Positions 46,701 to 55,092 of a stretch of DNA of 64,000 nt are shown one piece after another (within the stretch, counting starts at the first letter, position 1; every line of letters starts with the position of its first letter). The DNA is taken from assembly GCA_018433775.1 (NCBI GenBank), contig JAHDQN010000037.1, forward strand, positions 85,671 through 149,670. The letters are read 5' to 3'. Under the pieces are notes generated by a model. It searched no databases. It worked only from the letters and a program-made list of their open reading frames with translations, and had not been told where the DNA came from. The DNA is from Deltaproteobacteria bacterium. GTDB taxonomy: Bacteria; Desulfobacterota; Desulfomonilia; UBA1062. A program made the translations under genes and the position numbers.

Positions 46701-47279
46701 GACTACCTCTTCAGCCAGGTTCCGGCCGACGTGGCCCCGGACCTCTTCTGGTGGAGGGTCCCTCTCCTGTGGGGCATCCTCTGCCGGGTCGGCACCCTGG
46801 TGGAGCCCGAGGAGGTCCCTGTCAAGAGCAGGGCGCTGATGGACGAGCTGCTCCTGGGCAAGGTCATCCGGCAGAGTCTCGTCTCCCTGGGGCTCGACGA
46901 GGGCGCGGCCCGGTTCGATCTCCTCCTGGTCCAGACGCTCGTCTCCTATCAGGACTGGTACGAGCTCTCCGTCGAGAGCGGGCTGGGAGAGGTCATGGAA
47001 AATCTGTTCGCGGACGCGGATGCACAGGCCTTCATGGGGGTCAACGAGTTCGGCGGCAGGCTGTGGTTCAACAAGGAATCCTTCGAAAGGATGCTCTACT
47101 GGCTCTTCACGGTCCAGGCAGTCCGCTCCATGGCGGTGTCTTCCGGGAAGCTCCGCCTGGACGAAGACAGACTCAAGGAGAGCTGCCGGTATGTGACCGA
47201 GGCGATGGAGGCCGCCGGAAAGGCGGGGTACGAGGTGACGGAGTTCCTGTCGTCCTTCAGGGAATTCGACGAGCCGTAA
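43734..47279 (+). CDS. Very large GH13 alpha-amylase-family protein
   Basis: The 1181-residue protein has a non-catalytic N-terminal part of about 330 residues, a GH13 barrel and a long helical C-terminal part (about residue 780 on). GH13 motif I is DMVPNHMG (about 422), the nucleophile is in VIRFDAAM (about 537) and the acid/base in LLAEAFW (about 603). Motif IV reads FMNNPDEE, with Pro where most members have the substrate-binding His. No secretion signal is seen, so it probably acts in the cytoplasm on glycogen-like or trehalose-like glucans. The GTG start is tentative; ATGs lie at 43746 and 43824. Confidence 0.85.
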   Translation: MTTPTMRDSGLENERWFRGDHQFLYERVECMFEFHISRQVRDKYQFEEALFSITGNVILADFFMARRFADKMNQVRQAALYPERSVTASDIYAMGLLDEILHYMVELYRRNIKPSIMADAYAWAQENVGEVDPTLQKFVGQFPPVAVYQGKIPETIYLRDRTAGIENTHISLEEMILLFLANENPAFSRYIELFDDTRLEEQSRYTDILRSLEDFFASQPAFGPQGQTLLDLLRAPAKASPDSLYGQLEYIRTHWGYLLKDLLLRILKGLDFYREEHKARYFGPGPSLVPLFGGRDLGEIERFSADLDWMPHLVLIAKSTYVWLYQLSRKYGRTISRLDEIPDEELEQLARWGITGLWLIGVWERSPASRRIKQITGNPEAAASAYSIYDYTIAGELGGKPAFDNLKNRAMRYGIRMATDMVPNHMGIYSKWVIEHPEWFIQLGHSPFPSYRFTGENLSEDDRVVLQIEDGYWTRTDAAVVFKRYDSHTGDTRYIYHGNDGTSTPWNDTAQLDFIRAEVREAVIQKTIEVAREFPVIRFDAAMTLAKRHFQRLWYPLPGYGGDIPSRSAHSVSQEEFDALFPEEFWRELVDRVAVEAPNTLLLAEAFWLMEGYFVRSLGMHRVYNSAFMNMLKAEENSKYRDVMKNVLRFNPEILKRFVNFMNNPDEEPAVAQFGKGDKYFGVATLMVTLPGLPMFGHGQIEGFGEKYGMEYRRSYWDEGVDEHLVARHEREIFPLLGKRYLFSEIDDFALFDVVTGEGHVNEDVFAYSNMAGGERALVVYNNRYSEARGWVRRSVGMSEDMGDGKRRLVHKTLGEALRLSDDEALYYVLEDFREGLQYLRSGRSLCAEGLLVHLGAFKSNVFMGFREMRDFDGQVKRLHDYLGGRGVPDVASELQELYLKPILDPFRTLVNPSFLFQTVQEGVHLGDVTDPFLQALAGFLREARVYLYAWREEADLVEVMDPVHSLLKSLLNIRLLRARTGRGLKAPLDYLFSQVPADVAPDLFWWRVPLLWGILCRVGTLVEPEEVPVKSRALMDELLLGKVIRQSLVSLGLDEGAARFDLLLVQTLVSYQDWYELSVESGLGEVMENLFADADAQAFMGVNEFGGRLWFNKESFERMLYWLFTVQAVRSMAVSSGKLRLDEDRLKESCRYVTEAMEAAGKAGYEVTEFLSSFREFDEP

Positions 47280-47298
47280 TGCCCGGCGGCCCCGCCTC

Positions 47299-48570
47299 AT
47301 GATGGTGAGGAAAGACCGTGTCATGGAGAACGGCCGGATCACAAAGACGAGATCACTCATCGACAAAGGGGTGATCATCCCCTTTCCCGCCGAGGTCAGT
47401 ATCGGTGATGACGTGAACCCCGGCATGATAGCCCCCGGGGTCGTCATCCATCCAGGCTGCAGGATCTCCGGGAAGACCACCTCGATCCAGGCGGGCACCG
47501 TCCTGGGCGTGCAGGGCCCGGTCACGCTCACCGACTGCCAGACCGGCAGGGACGTGGAGCTCGGAGGCGGGTTCTTCAGCCGGTCAGTGTTCCTTGACCG
47601 GTCCGCCGTGGCGGCCGATGCCCACGTCCGGGATGCATGCATCCTGGAAGAGGAGGCGGGCGCGGCCCACTCGGTGAAGCTCGGGCACTCGGTCCTGCTG
47701 CCTTTCGTCAACCTGGGGAGCCACATCGACTTCTGCGACTGTCTCATGGCAGGGGGCACGGACGCCAGGAATCACAGCGAGGTGGGGAGCTCTTTTGTGC
47801 ACTTCAATCTCACCCCGAACCGGGACAGGGCCGCTCCCTCTCTGCTGGGGGATGTTCCCCGGGGGGTCATGCAGGGCGAGCGGCCCATCTTCCTCGGAGG
47901 GCAGGGCGGACTGGTGGGCCCCGCCGTCATCGAATACGGCACCGTGACCTCGGCAGGGACCATTGTCCGCGGCGATATCACCGAAGGCGGCAAAATGGTG
48001 TTTGACGATCACCCGCGGCCCGCCTTGAGAAACTTCCGGCCCGGTATCTACTGGGAGATCACGCGCAGGGTCAGGAACAATCTGCTTTTCATCGCAAACC
48101 TCGTTGCCCTGCGCGCCTGGTACGTCTTTGTTCGCTCCGAGTTCTTCGGGTCCGGGGCCGGGGAGCAGGCGCTGCTCAGGGGCGCACTGGAGAAGCTCGA
48201 CATGTCTCTCGACGAGAGGATCGGACGCCTGGGCGAAATGGCCGGAAACATGCCCGAATCGATCCGCGAGTACCAGGCGCTCATGGGGAAGGCAGCGCGC
48301 CGCACCCTCGTCGCACAGGAGCGGGAGCTCTTCGAGAAGTGGGGAAGGATGAGCGGGATGCTCCGCTCCCTGAAGTCCTGCACCGGAGACGAGCAGGACC
48401 GCGACGCGTTTCTCTCGCGCCTGGCATCCGGCACAGAGGACGGCAGGGATTATATCGAGACCGTGGGCGGGCTCGATGCGGAAACCAGGCGCTCGGGCAT
48501 CCGGTGGCTGCAGGGGGTCGTGGACATGGTAGTGGACTCCGTGTATGCGACGATCCCGTCTTTCCGGTGA
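47299..48570 (+). CDS. Left-handed beta-helix protein of the GlmU-C/acetyltransferase-like type
   Basis: The 423-residue protein contains hexapeptide-type repeats from about residue 30 to 235, with short V/I-x-G/D-x-x coils such as IGDDVNPG, GTVLGVQG and IFLGGQGGLVGPA. It then has a helical C-terminal region of about 170 residues. It resembles proteins annotated as UDP-GlcNAc pyrophosphorylase-related but has no nucleotidyltransferase domain, so that label is doubtful. The start may also be ATG 47323. It follows the GH13-type gene by 19 bp and is probably cotranscribed with it. Confidence 0.75.
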   Translation: MMVRKDRVMENGRITKTRSLIDKGVIIPFPAEVSIGDDVNPGMIAPGVVIHPGCRISGKTTSIQAGTVLGVQGPVTLTDCQTGRDVELGGGFFSRSVFLDRSAVAADAHVRDACILEEEAGAAHSVKLGHSVLLPFVNLGSHIDFCDCLMAGGTDARNHSEVGSSFVHFNLTPNRDRAAPSLLGDVPRGVMQGERPIFLGGQGGLVGPAVIEYGTVTSAGTIVRGDITEGGKMVFDDHPRPALRNFRPGIYWEITRRVRNNLLFIANLVALRAWYVFVRSEFFGSGAGEQALLRGALEKLDMSLDERIGRLGEMAGNMPESIREYQALMGKAARRTLVAQERELFEKWGRMSGMLRSLKSCTGDEQDRDAFLSRLASGTEDGRDYIETVGGLDAETRRSGIRWLQGVVDMVVDSVYATIPSFR

Positions 48571-48848
48571 CCTCGTCCCGGATTCCTGACGGGTCCTGCT
48601 CGCCTTCCCTCATGATGCACGGCAGAAAGCGCAGAGCGTTTCATCCAGTGCGCGCTCGCCGCCTGCCATGCTGGGATAGGCGAACACGTCTTTGTTTACG
48701 TGCCCTGCTTCGGCCACCACCTGCGACAGGTCCGGCAGGAGGTTGAGAGCAGCCCGGCTCCGTTCAGAACACCCGGTATTCCAACATGCCTGCGAGCTTC
48801 GGCAAGGCAGCCCCCGTCATCTCCGGGCCGCGGCGGTTCTCCGGCAAA
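48571..48848. other. Gap containing a decayed GH13 fragment
   Basis: No intact gene. A minus-strand frame of about 60 codons is open across 48612-48790, but only its last third matches a known protein (the neighbouring GH13 gene). Confidence 0.5.
48612..48720 (-). pseudogene. Inverted partial copy of the GH13-type gene
   Basis: Nucleotides 48645-48720 on the minus strand align without gaps to 45993-46068 of the GH13-type gene: 65 of 76 bases are identical by eye. The encoded segment GHVNKDVFAYPSMAGGERAL corresponds in frame to GHVNEDVFAYSNMAGGERAL. About ten further codons (to TGA at 48612) do not match. This is a decayed duplicate or remnant of a second copy. Confidence 0.75.
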
Positions 48849-50252
48849 TCAGAAGTGGCTGCATCCGTCCCAGCAGTGGGTGCAGAGCTTTTCCTTGGGC
48901 AGGCCGATGGCCTTGACCAGGTCGTCCATGGTCTGGAACTTCAGGGAGGTGAGCCCCAGGCGCTGCCTGATCTTCTCCACCATGGCAAGGTTCTTCTCCG
49001 AGCCGGCCCTGGCATATTCGTCCAGATCCACCTTGTCCGTGCCTTCGATCTCGGATATGGCCTTGCGGCCCGCCAGGTCGAGACTGGAACGCGAGGTGGA
49101 GAAATTCAGGAACTCGCACGGATAGATGAGGGTGGGACAGGCCACCCGCATGTGGACCTCGCGGGCACCGTAGTCGAAGAGGATCGCGACGTTGTCCTTG
49201 AGCTGGGTGCCCCTGACAATGGAATCGTCGCAGAACACGAGACGGTTTCCCTGGATGAGCGAGCGGTTGGGAATCAGCTTCATGCGCGCCACCAGGTCCC
49301 GCACGGCCTGGTTCTGGGGCATGAAGCTGCGGGGCCAGGTCGGGGTATACTTCGTATACGGGCGCATGTAGGGGATGTGCTTCTCGTTGGCATATCCCAC
49401 GGCGTGGCCGATGCCCGAGTCCGGGATGCCCGAGACCAGGTCCGCCTCGATGGTGTCCTTTCTGGCCAGGGCCATGCCGCAGCGATACCTGACCATCTCC
49501 ACGTTGATGTTTTCGTAGTTCGACGGCGGATAACCGTAGTAAACCCACAGGAAAGAGCAGATCTGCATCTCGCTGTTCGGCGGGGTGAGCCGGCGGAATC
49601 CGTCCCCGCTCAGGTGTACCACCTCGCCCGGGCCCAGGTAATACTCCACCTCGTACCCGAGGTTCGAAAGCGCGCACGTCTCCGAGGTGACGGCCAGGGC
49701 CCCGTCCTTTCTCCCGATGATCAGGGGCGTCCTGCCGAGCCTGTCCCGGGCCGCGATGATGCCCTTTTTCGTGAGGACCAGGAGCGAGCACGACCCCTTG
49801 ATCGAGCCGAACACGGAGGCGATGCCGTCCTGGAATGTCTGCTCCTCGCAGATGAGCATGGAGATGAGCTCGGTGGGGTTTATCCCGCTGCCCGAGGCCT
49901 CGGAGAAATACTTCTTCCTGGCAAAGGCCTTTCTGCCCAGGGCCTCGAGGTTGTTGACCCTGCCTACCGTGGCGATGGCAAAGGATCCCAGGTGGGAGTT
50001 GATGATGAGCGGCTGGGCGTCGAAGTCGCTGATGACGCCGATGCCGCTCGACCCGTGGAAGGTCTGGAGCTCGGGCTCGAACTTCGACCGGAAATATGCG
50101 TTTTCGATGTTGTGAATGGAACGGTTGAACCCCTTTTTGTTGACCACCACCATTCCCGCCCGCCTGGTGCCCAGGTGCGAGTGGTAGTCGGTACCGTAAA
50201 AGAGATCTCTTACACAGTCCTGCTTCGCTGCAATACCAAAAAGTCCGCCCAT
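48849..50252 (-). CDS. PurF paralogue lacking the glutaminase cysteine
   Basis: The 467-residue protein is homologous to amidophosphoribosyltransferase throughout. The N-terminus is MGGLFGIAAKQDCV; ordinary PurF has MCGI(V/F)G and uses that Cys as nucleophile. The PRPP-binding motif FCDDSIVRGTQ is intact. Cysteines in CPTLIYPC and the terminal CTHCWDGC recall the Fe-S ligands of Bacillus-type PurF. It could use ammonia, transfer phosphoribosyl to something else or act as a regulator. The ATG at 50252 follows GAGG. It lies 176 bp after guaA, on the same strand. Confidence 0.85.
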   Translation of the reverse strand: MGGLFGIAAKQDCVRDLFYGTDYHSHLGTRRAGMVVVNKKGFNRSIHNIENAYFRSKFEPELQTFHGSSGIGVISDFDAQPLIINSHLGSFAIATVGRVNNLEALGRKAFARKKYFSEASGSGINPTELISMLICEEQTFQDGIASVFGSIKGSCSLLVLTKKGIIAARDRLGRTPLIIGRKDGALAVTSETCALSNLGYEVEYYLGPGEVVHLSGDGFRRLTPPNSEMQICSFLWVYYGYPPSNYENINVEMVRYRCGMALARKDTIEADLVSGIPDSGIGHAVGYANEKHIPYMRPYTKYTPTWPRSFMPQNQAVRDLVARMKLIPNRSLIQGNRLVFCDDSIVRGTQLKDNVAILFDYGAREVHMRVACPTLIYPCEFLNFSTSRSSLDLAGRKAISEIEGTDKVDLDEYARAGSEKNLAMVEKIRQRLGLTSLKFQTMDDLVKAIGLPKEKLCTHCWDGCSHF

Positions 50253-50345
50253 GGATGAACCTCGATTCGTTCTTCGCTGATGCAGGCCCGGCACGCGTTT
50301 CCTGTGCAGGGCGTGGTCATCATCTCTGTCCCGGAAGCCTCACTC

Positions 50346-50402
50346 GGGCGGTGACACAACCGCCCATGATACCATTTCCGGGCATGAATACGGGATGCCC
50401 GG
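50346..50402. repeat. Two inverted repeats between guaA and the PurF paralogue
   Basis: GGGCGGT/ACCGCCC (50346-50352, 50359-50365; 6-nt loop) and CCGGGCAT/ATGCCCGG (50378-50385, 50395-50402; 9-nt loop). Both can form RNA hairpins just after guaA. Neither is followed by a T-run on either strand, so they are more likely processing or attenuation elements than intrinsic terminators. Confidence 0.4.
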
Positions 50403-50428
50403 CTTCTCACCGACGCCTTCTCTCCTTG

Positions 50429-51970
50429 TTATTCCCACTCGATCGTGCTCGGAGGCTTGGAGCTGATGTCGTACACCACCCGGTTCACCCCGGGGACCTC
50501 GTTGATGATCCGGGTGGATATCCGTGCGAGCACCTCGTAGGGGACCTTCACCCAGTCCGCCGTCATGCCGTCGAGGCTCGAAACCACGCGGATCGCGATC
50601 ACGTTGGCATAAGTCCGCTCGTCCCCCATGACGCCTACGCTCTTGACGGGGAGCAGCACGGCAAAGGACTGCCAGATGCCGGAAAAGCCGTCCCACTTGC
50701 CGATCTCCTCCTGCACCCGCAAGTCGGCCTGCTGGAGGATGGAGACGTTCTCCGCGTTCACCTCTCCCAGGATCCTCACCGCCAGGCCGGGACCCGGGAA
50801 GGGCTGACGGCTGATGAGGCTCTCCGGCAGCCCGAGCTCCCTGCCAAGGGCCCTCACCTCGTCCTTGAAGAGCTCCTTGAGGGGCTCGATCAGGCTGAAC
50901 GAGAGGTCCTCGGGCAGTCCGCCCACATTGTGGTGGCTCTTGATGGTGGCCGAGGGGCCGCCCTTGGCCGACCTGCTCTCGATGATGTCAGGATAGAGCG
51001 TGCCCTGGGCGAGGAACTCTGCCCCGCCGATGCGCTTCGCCTCTGCGGAGAATACGTCGATAAAGGTCTTGCCGATCTTCTTGCGCTTTTCCTCGGGGTC
51101 GGTCACGCCGGCCAGCCTTTCCAGAAACAGGCCGCCCGCGTCCACGACGTCCAGGTTCAGGGGATAGTCGCGGGTGAAGATCCGCCGGATCTCGTCCGCC
51201 TCGCCGAAGCGCAGCACCCCGTTGTCCACGAAGATGGCCGTCATCTGATCGCCGATGGCCCGGTGGATGAGGGCTGCGGTCACCGCGGAGTCCACACCGC
51301 CCGAGAGCCCGCAGATCACCCGTCCGTCGCCCACCTGTGAGCGGATGGACGCTACTGACTCGTCGACGAAGCCAGCCATGGTCCACCCGCCGCCCAGGCC
51401 CGCGACGCCGAAGAGAAAGTTCTGCAGGATCTCCTTGCCCCGCGGGGTGTGCACCACCTCGGGGTGGAACTGCACTCCGTAGATCCCTTTTTCATGGTGT
51501 CCCATGGCGGCCACGGGACACGAGGCCGTGCGCGCCAGGACCTCGAAGCCTTCGGGCGCCTGGACCACGTGGTCGCCGTGGCTCATCCACACGTCGATCT
51601 TCTTCCCGACGCGCTCGAAGAGAGCCCCGTTGCCGATAATATCGATGGTGGCAGGCCCGTACTCGCGGGCGCTGCCCCGCGCGAGCCTTCCCCCCAGCTC
51701 GCTCGCCAGGAGCTGCAGGCCGTAGCAGATTCCCAGAACCGGGATCCCGGCCCTCAGGAGCCCGGCATCCATCCCGGGATGTTCCGCATCCATGACCGAG
51801 CTGGGCCCGCCGGAGAGCACCACGGCCTTGGGCGCCATGGCCTCGATCTCAGCCCGCGTGATGTCATGGGGGAGGATCTCGCAGTAGACACCGCATTCCC
51901 TGATTCGGCGGGCGATGAGCTGTGCGTACTGTGAGCCGAAATCCAGAACCGCGACGATCTCACGCATCAT
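50429..51970 (-). CDS. guaA: GMP synthase (glutamine-hydrolysing)
   Basis: GuaA aminates XMP to GMP. The 513-residue protein has the class I glutaminase domain with the nucleophile in PVLGICYGLQLLA (about residue 82) and the His of the triad in VQFHPEV. The ATP-pyrophosphatase P-loop GLSGGVDSAV is near residue 225, and the C-terminal XMP-binding dimer domain includes PGPGLAVRI. Length and domain order are normal. It follows dapF by 86 bp and precedes the PurF paralogue, all on the minus strand. Confidence 0.97.
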   Translation of the reverse strand: MMREIVAVLDFGSQYAQLIARRIRECGVYCEILPHDITRAEIEAMAPKAVVLSGGPSSVMDAEHPGMDAGLLRAGIPVLGICYGLQLLASELGGRLARGSAREYGPATIDIIGNGALFERVGKKIDVWMSHGDHVVQAPEGFEVLARTASCPVAAMGHHEKGIYGVQFHPEVVHTPRGKEILQNFLFGVAGLGGGWTMAGFVDESVASIRSQVGDGRVICGLSGGVDSAVTAALIHRAIGDQMTAIFVDNGVLRFGEADEIRRIFTRDYPLNLDVVDAGGLFLERLAGVTDPEEKRKKIGKTFIDVFSAEAKRIGGAEFLAQGTLYPDIIESRSAKGGPSATIKSHHNVGGLPEDLSFSLIEPLKELFKDEVRALGRELGLPESLISRQPFPGPGLAVRILGEVNAENVSILQQADLRVQEEIGKWDGFSGIWQSFAVLLPVKSVGVMGDERTYANVIAIRVVSSLDGMTADWVKVPYEVLARISTRIINEVPGVNRVVYDISSKPPSTIEWE

Positions 51971-52056
51971 GGCGTGTCACCTGAGGCGCCTTGTGTGCGG
52001 AAACGACCGTGATCGAACACTCGCCTGAACGGAACGCCCGCCCGGTGAGAACCACA

Positions 52057-52860
52057 TCAGAGCGCGAGAGTGCCGGTATAGACAAAGGATACCTCGCCGG
52101 TAAGCCATACATCCGAGTAATCTCCATTCTTTAAGGTGAAATCTATGTTCAGGTTCCCTCCGGGCATGCTCACGCGAACAGGCGAAGCGCCGACCCTGCC
52201 GGCTGCGTGGCTGACGATGGCCGAAGCGACCGCGCCGGTGCCGCAGGCCAGCGTCTCGGACTCCACGCCGCGTTCATAGGTGCGGACCCTGATGCTGCCG
52301 GGTCCCGTCACCTGGACGAAGTCGACATTGGTGCCTGCGGGGGCGAAAATGGGGTGAGTTCTCACGGCCCTTCCCACTGAGTCCACCGGGAAGCCTTCGA
52401 TCTCGCTGATGAACCAGACGGCATGGGGAACTCCGGTATTGACGTGATGCACCACGGCCTCGCGGCCGTCCACCGTGATGGCGATATCCTTACGCAGCCC
52501 GTGCGGCTCGGTGACCCGGATGGAGACGTCCCCGGGGTTGACCCGCGCCTCCACGATCCCGGCCAGGGTCCTGAACCGCATGTGCTCGCCTGCGATGGAG
52601 CGCTTCACCGCGAAGGCGGCTGCGCACCGTGCGCCGTTGCCGCACATCTCGGCCTCGGTCCCGTCCGCATTGAAGATGCGGTAGGTAAAATCAACGGTGC
52701 CGTCGCCGGGGCCGAGCACCAGGACCCCGTCGGCCCCTACGCTGATCTTGCGGGCGCAGTACTTCCGGGCGAACCGTGCGTAGTCGATATCGACCGGCTG
52801 ATGAAACGAGTCGATGACGATAAAATCATTGCCGGTACCGGACATTTTGGTAAATTCCAT
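52057..52860 (-). CDS. dapF: Diaminopimelate epimerase
   Basis: DapF converts LL- to meso-diaminopimelate for lysine and peptidoglycan. The 267-residue protein has both catalytic cysteines: MCGNGARC (about residue 75) and ETLACGTGAVAS (about residue 216). The start at 52860 (MEFTKMSGTGNDF) agrees exactly with the family; ATGs at 52878 and 52935 are extensions. It lies about 220 bp downstream of dapL on the same strand. Confidence 0.95.
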   Translation of the reverse strand: MEFTKMSGTGNDFIVIDSFHQPVDIDYARFARKYCARKISVGADGVLVLGPGDGTVDFTYRIFNADGTEAEMCGNGARCAAAFAVKRSIAGEHMRFRTLAGIVEARVNPGDVSIRVTEPHGLRKDIAITVDGREAVVHHVNTGVPHAVWFISEIEGFPVDSVGRAVRTHPIFAPAGTNVDFVQVTGPGSIRVRTYERGVESETLACGTGAVASAIVSHAAGRVGASPVRVSMPGGNLNIDFTLKNGDYSDVWLTGEVSFVYTGTLAL

Positions 52861-53080
52861 GGTGTGGAGCGTCCTCATCGTTTTTGAGCCTCTCACATGC
52901 ACAGCGAAAACGGATCCATCCGGACCCGCGAACATTGTCAGGAGTGTGCATGCATTAACAGACTCACCGTATCAAGTCAAGGGGATTGGACGGCGATATC
53001 GAGCCGTTATTCCCGATGCTTACGGAAGAAAACACCCGTGCCTGCCCACCCGCTCAATTCACCTGCACAGGTCGTCTCCG

Positions 53081-54301
53081 CTATATGGTCCCGCCGATCC
53101 TCTCCATGGCCTCGGCGACCTGTTCGAAGTCGTTGAAAGCGCTGATCCTCACGTAACCCTGGCCGCACCGCCCGAAGCCTGCACCGGGGGTGCAGACAAC
53201 ACCGGCCTTTTCCAGGAACAGGTCGAAGAACTCCCAGGAATCGGTTTTTGCGTCCACCCAGATATAGGGCGAGTTGTCCCCCCCCACGCACGAATAGCCG
53301 AACCCGGCCATTTTCTCCCGGATGTGCCGGGCGTTGTTCAGATAATAGTCGATGAGAGACCTGATCTGCGCTTTGCCTTCTTCGGTGTAGACCGCGGCAG
53401 CCGCCCTCTGGACCGGATAGGAGACGCCGTTGAACTTGGTGGTCTGGCGCCTGTTCCACAAACCATTGAGCAGGTGAGCGCCGCCAGAGGTGTCATATGC
53501 GGCGCAGTCTCTGGGGACGACGGTGAACGCGCACCTGAGGCCGGTGAAGCCGGCGGTCTTGGAGAAGCTCCTGAACTCGATGGCGACCTCCCGCGCGCCG
53601 GGTATCTCGTAGATGGAGCGGGGGATGGCGTCGTCGCGGATAAAGGCCTCGTAGGCGGCGTCGTAGAGGATGAGCGCCCGGTTCTCGCGGGCGTAGTCCA
53701 CCCATTGGGAAAGGAGGTCCCGGGTGATGGTCGCCCCGATCGGGTTGTTGGGGAAACAGAGGTAGATCAGGTCCGCCCTTTCCCGGGGCAGCTCGGGGAC
53801 GAACCCGTTTCCGGCTGTGCTCTCCAGGTACACGATGTTGCCGTACCGGCCATCCGACAGATCCCCGGCCCTGCCCGCCATGATATTGGTGTCCAGGTAG
53901 ACCGGGTAGACCGGGTCGGGAATGGCAACCCGGATATCACGGGCAAAGATCTCCTGGATGTTCGCGGTATCGCACTTGGCGCCGTCGCTGATAAATATCT
54001 CGTCTGCCGATATATCCGCGCCCCGCGATCTGAAGTCGTTCTCCGCGATTGCTTCCCGCAGAAATGCATAACCCTGCTCGGGCCCGTAACCGTGGAAGGT
54101 CTCCTGGGCGGACATCTCGTCCACCGCCGCGTGCAGGGAGCTGATGCAGGCGTCGGGCAGCGGCCGGGTGACGTCCCCGATGCCGAGCTTGATCACCTTC
54201 ATCCCCGGGTTCTTCTCCTGGAACGAGGCAACCCGCCTGGAGATTTCGGAGAAGAGGTACGATGCCTTGAGATTCAGGTAGTTTTCATTGATTTTGATCA
54301 T
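53081..54301 (-). CDS. dapL: LL-diaminopimelate aminotransferase
   Basis: DapL makes LL-diaminopimelate directly from tetrahydrodipicolinate and glutamate, bypassing DapD/C/E. The 406-residue type I aminotransferase shows [12 protein letters not shown] near the N-terminus, [19 protein letters not shown] and the PLP lysine in [15 protein letters not shown]. Adjacent dapF completes the route to meso-DAP. This pathway is typical of Desulfobacterota, Chlamydia and plants. AAAGGGACC precedes the ATG. Confidence 0.95.
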   Translation of the reverse strand: MIKINENYLNLKASYLFSEISRRVASFQEKNPGMKVIKLGIGDVTRPLPDACISSLHAAVDEMSAQETFHGYGPEQGYAFLREAIAENDFRSRGADISADEIFISDGAKCDTANIQEIFARDIRVAIPDPVYPVYLDTNIMAGRAGDLSDGRYGNIVYLESTAGNGFVPELPRERADLIYLCFPNNPIGATITRDLLSQWVDYARENRALILYDAAYEAFIRDDAIPRSIYEIPGAREVAIEFRSFSKTAGFTGLRCAFTVVPRDCAAYDTSGGAHLLNGLWNRRQTTKFNGVSYPVQRAAAAVYTEEGKAQIRSLIDYYLNNARHIREKMAGFGYSCVGGDNSPYIWVDAKTDSWEFFDLFLEKAGVVCTPGAGFGRCGQGYVRISAFNDFEQVAEAMERIGGTI

Positions 54302-54387
54302 GGTCCCTTTGTCTCACCTCTCTTTCGCGTCAGTCATCTCATGGCCTTTGTTCGTGGAGGAACAGGCCCATGACTATCTACCACAGC

Positions 54388-54442
54388 TTTTTCCCTGGGA
54401 AAAACAGTTTCTCTTTCTCGCCTGGAAAACGCCTGGTTTTCT
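54388..54442. promoter_or_regulatory. Two dyads between divergent dapL and PilZ genes
   Basis: TTTTTCCC-T-GGGAAAAA (54388-54404) is a perfect odd palindrome. Shortly after it, GGAAAAC-GCCTG-GTTTTC(T) forms a second dyad flanked by repeated CTCGCC. Their position between divergent genes suggests operator sites, but no regulator is identified. Confidence 0.35.
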
Positions 54443-54530
54443 CGCCTCGTGCAGTTTCTTTACGAGGAAGTATTAAGAAATAAAGCAGCTTTGTCGAATA
54501 ATACTATCATATGAGACACGTGGAGTGTAT

Positions 54531-54887
54531 GTGAAGAAGGACAAGCGAAGACATTCCAGGAAACTGCTCAGGATCGAAGCCCGTTATCAGGACTCTCGCG
54601 GCAGGGTCTTGAAGGGGACCGTGAGAAACTTGAGCCTCAGCGGGGTATTCATCGAAACCCAGCAGCCCCTGGAGAAAGGCGAGAGCCTGCACGCAACGCT
54701 CGACGCCCACGACCTCGGCAAGGTGATCGACGTCTCGGGCAAGGTGGTGCGGCTTGAGTGGAACAAGGGGATGGCCATAGAGTTCGACGATCAGGACAAC
54801 CGCGATGTCAAGCTTCTGCTCAGCAGCCTGCGCAAGCTCGATCAAGCCTCTCTGCTCGCGCTGAGCCGTTCCGCCCAGGGCGACTGA
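54531..54887 (+). CDS. PilZ-domain protein
   Basis: The 118-residue protein is a single PilZ domain. The c-di-GMP binding motifs are RRHSR (RxxxR, near residue 8) and NLSLSGVFIE (N/DxSxxG, near residue 40). A GTG at 54531 is chosen because GGAG lies five bases before it; a GTG at 54525 is the alternative. It has no output domain, so it would act by binding a partner. The diguanylate cyclase at 28646-29776 is a possible source of its ligand. Confidence 0.88.
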   Translation: MKKDKRRHSRKLLRIEARYQDSRGRVLKGTVRNLSLSGVFIETQQPLEKGESLHATLDAHDLGKVIDVSGKVVRLEWNKGMAIEFDDQDNRDVKLLLSSLRKLDQASLLALSRSAQGD

Positions 54888-55092
54888 GCCGATCTTATCC
54901 CATACCTGTTTATCCTGTCTGCAAGCTCCCTTGAAGGTGTGCCCCACCGCTGCCGGCTTCCTGTGCCCAGACCTGTCCCGTCTTGGAAGAGGCGTCACCT
55001 TTTCCCAGCACAAAGGGAAAACGGCAGCGGTGTACCCGGATACCGGGTATCCCGGTATGCCAGAATGCCTGCTCCGGTATCAGGAGGTATGA

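Noticed and set aside
44699..47302. An 867-codon frame overlapping the GH13 gene in another frame
   Set aside because: Arg/Gly/Pro-rich product without domains; the GH13 frame carries all catalytic motifs.
45585..47759. A 724-codon antisense frame across the GH13 and beta-helix genes
   Set aside because: Same codon-bias shadow effect; no motif and no ribosome site.
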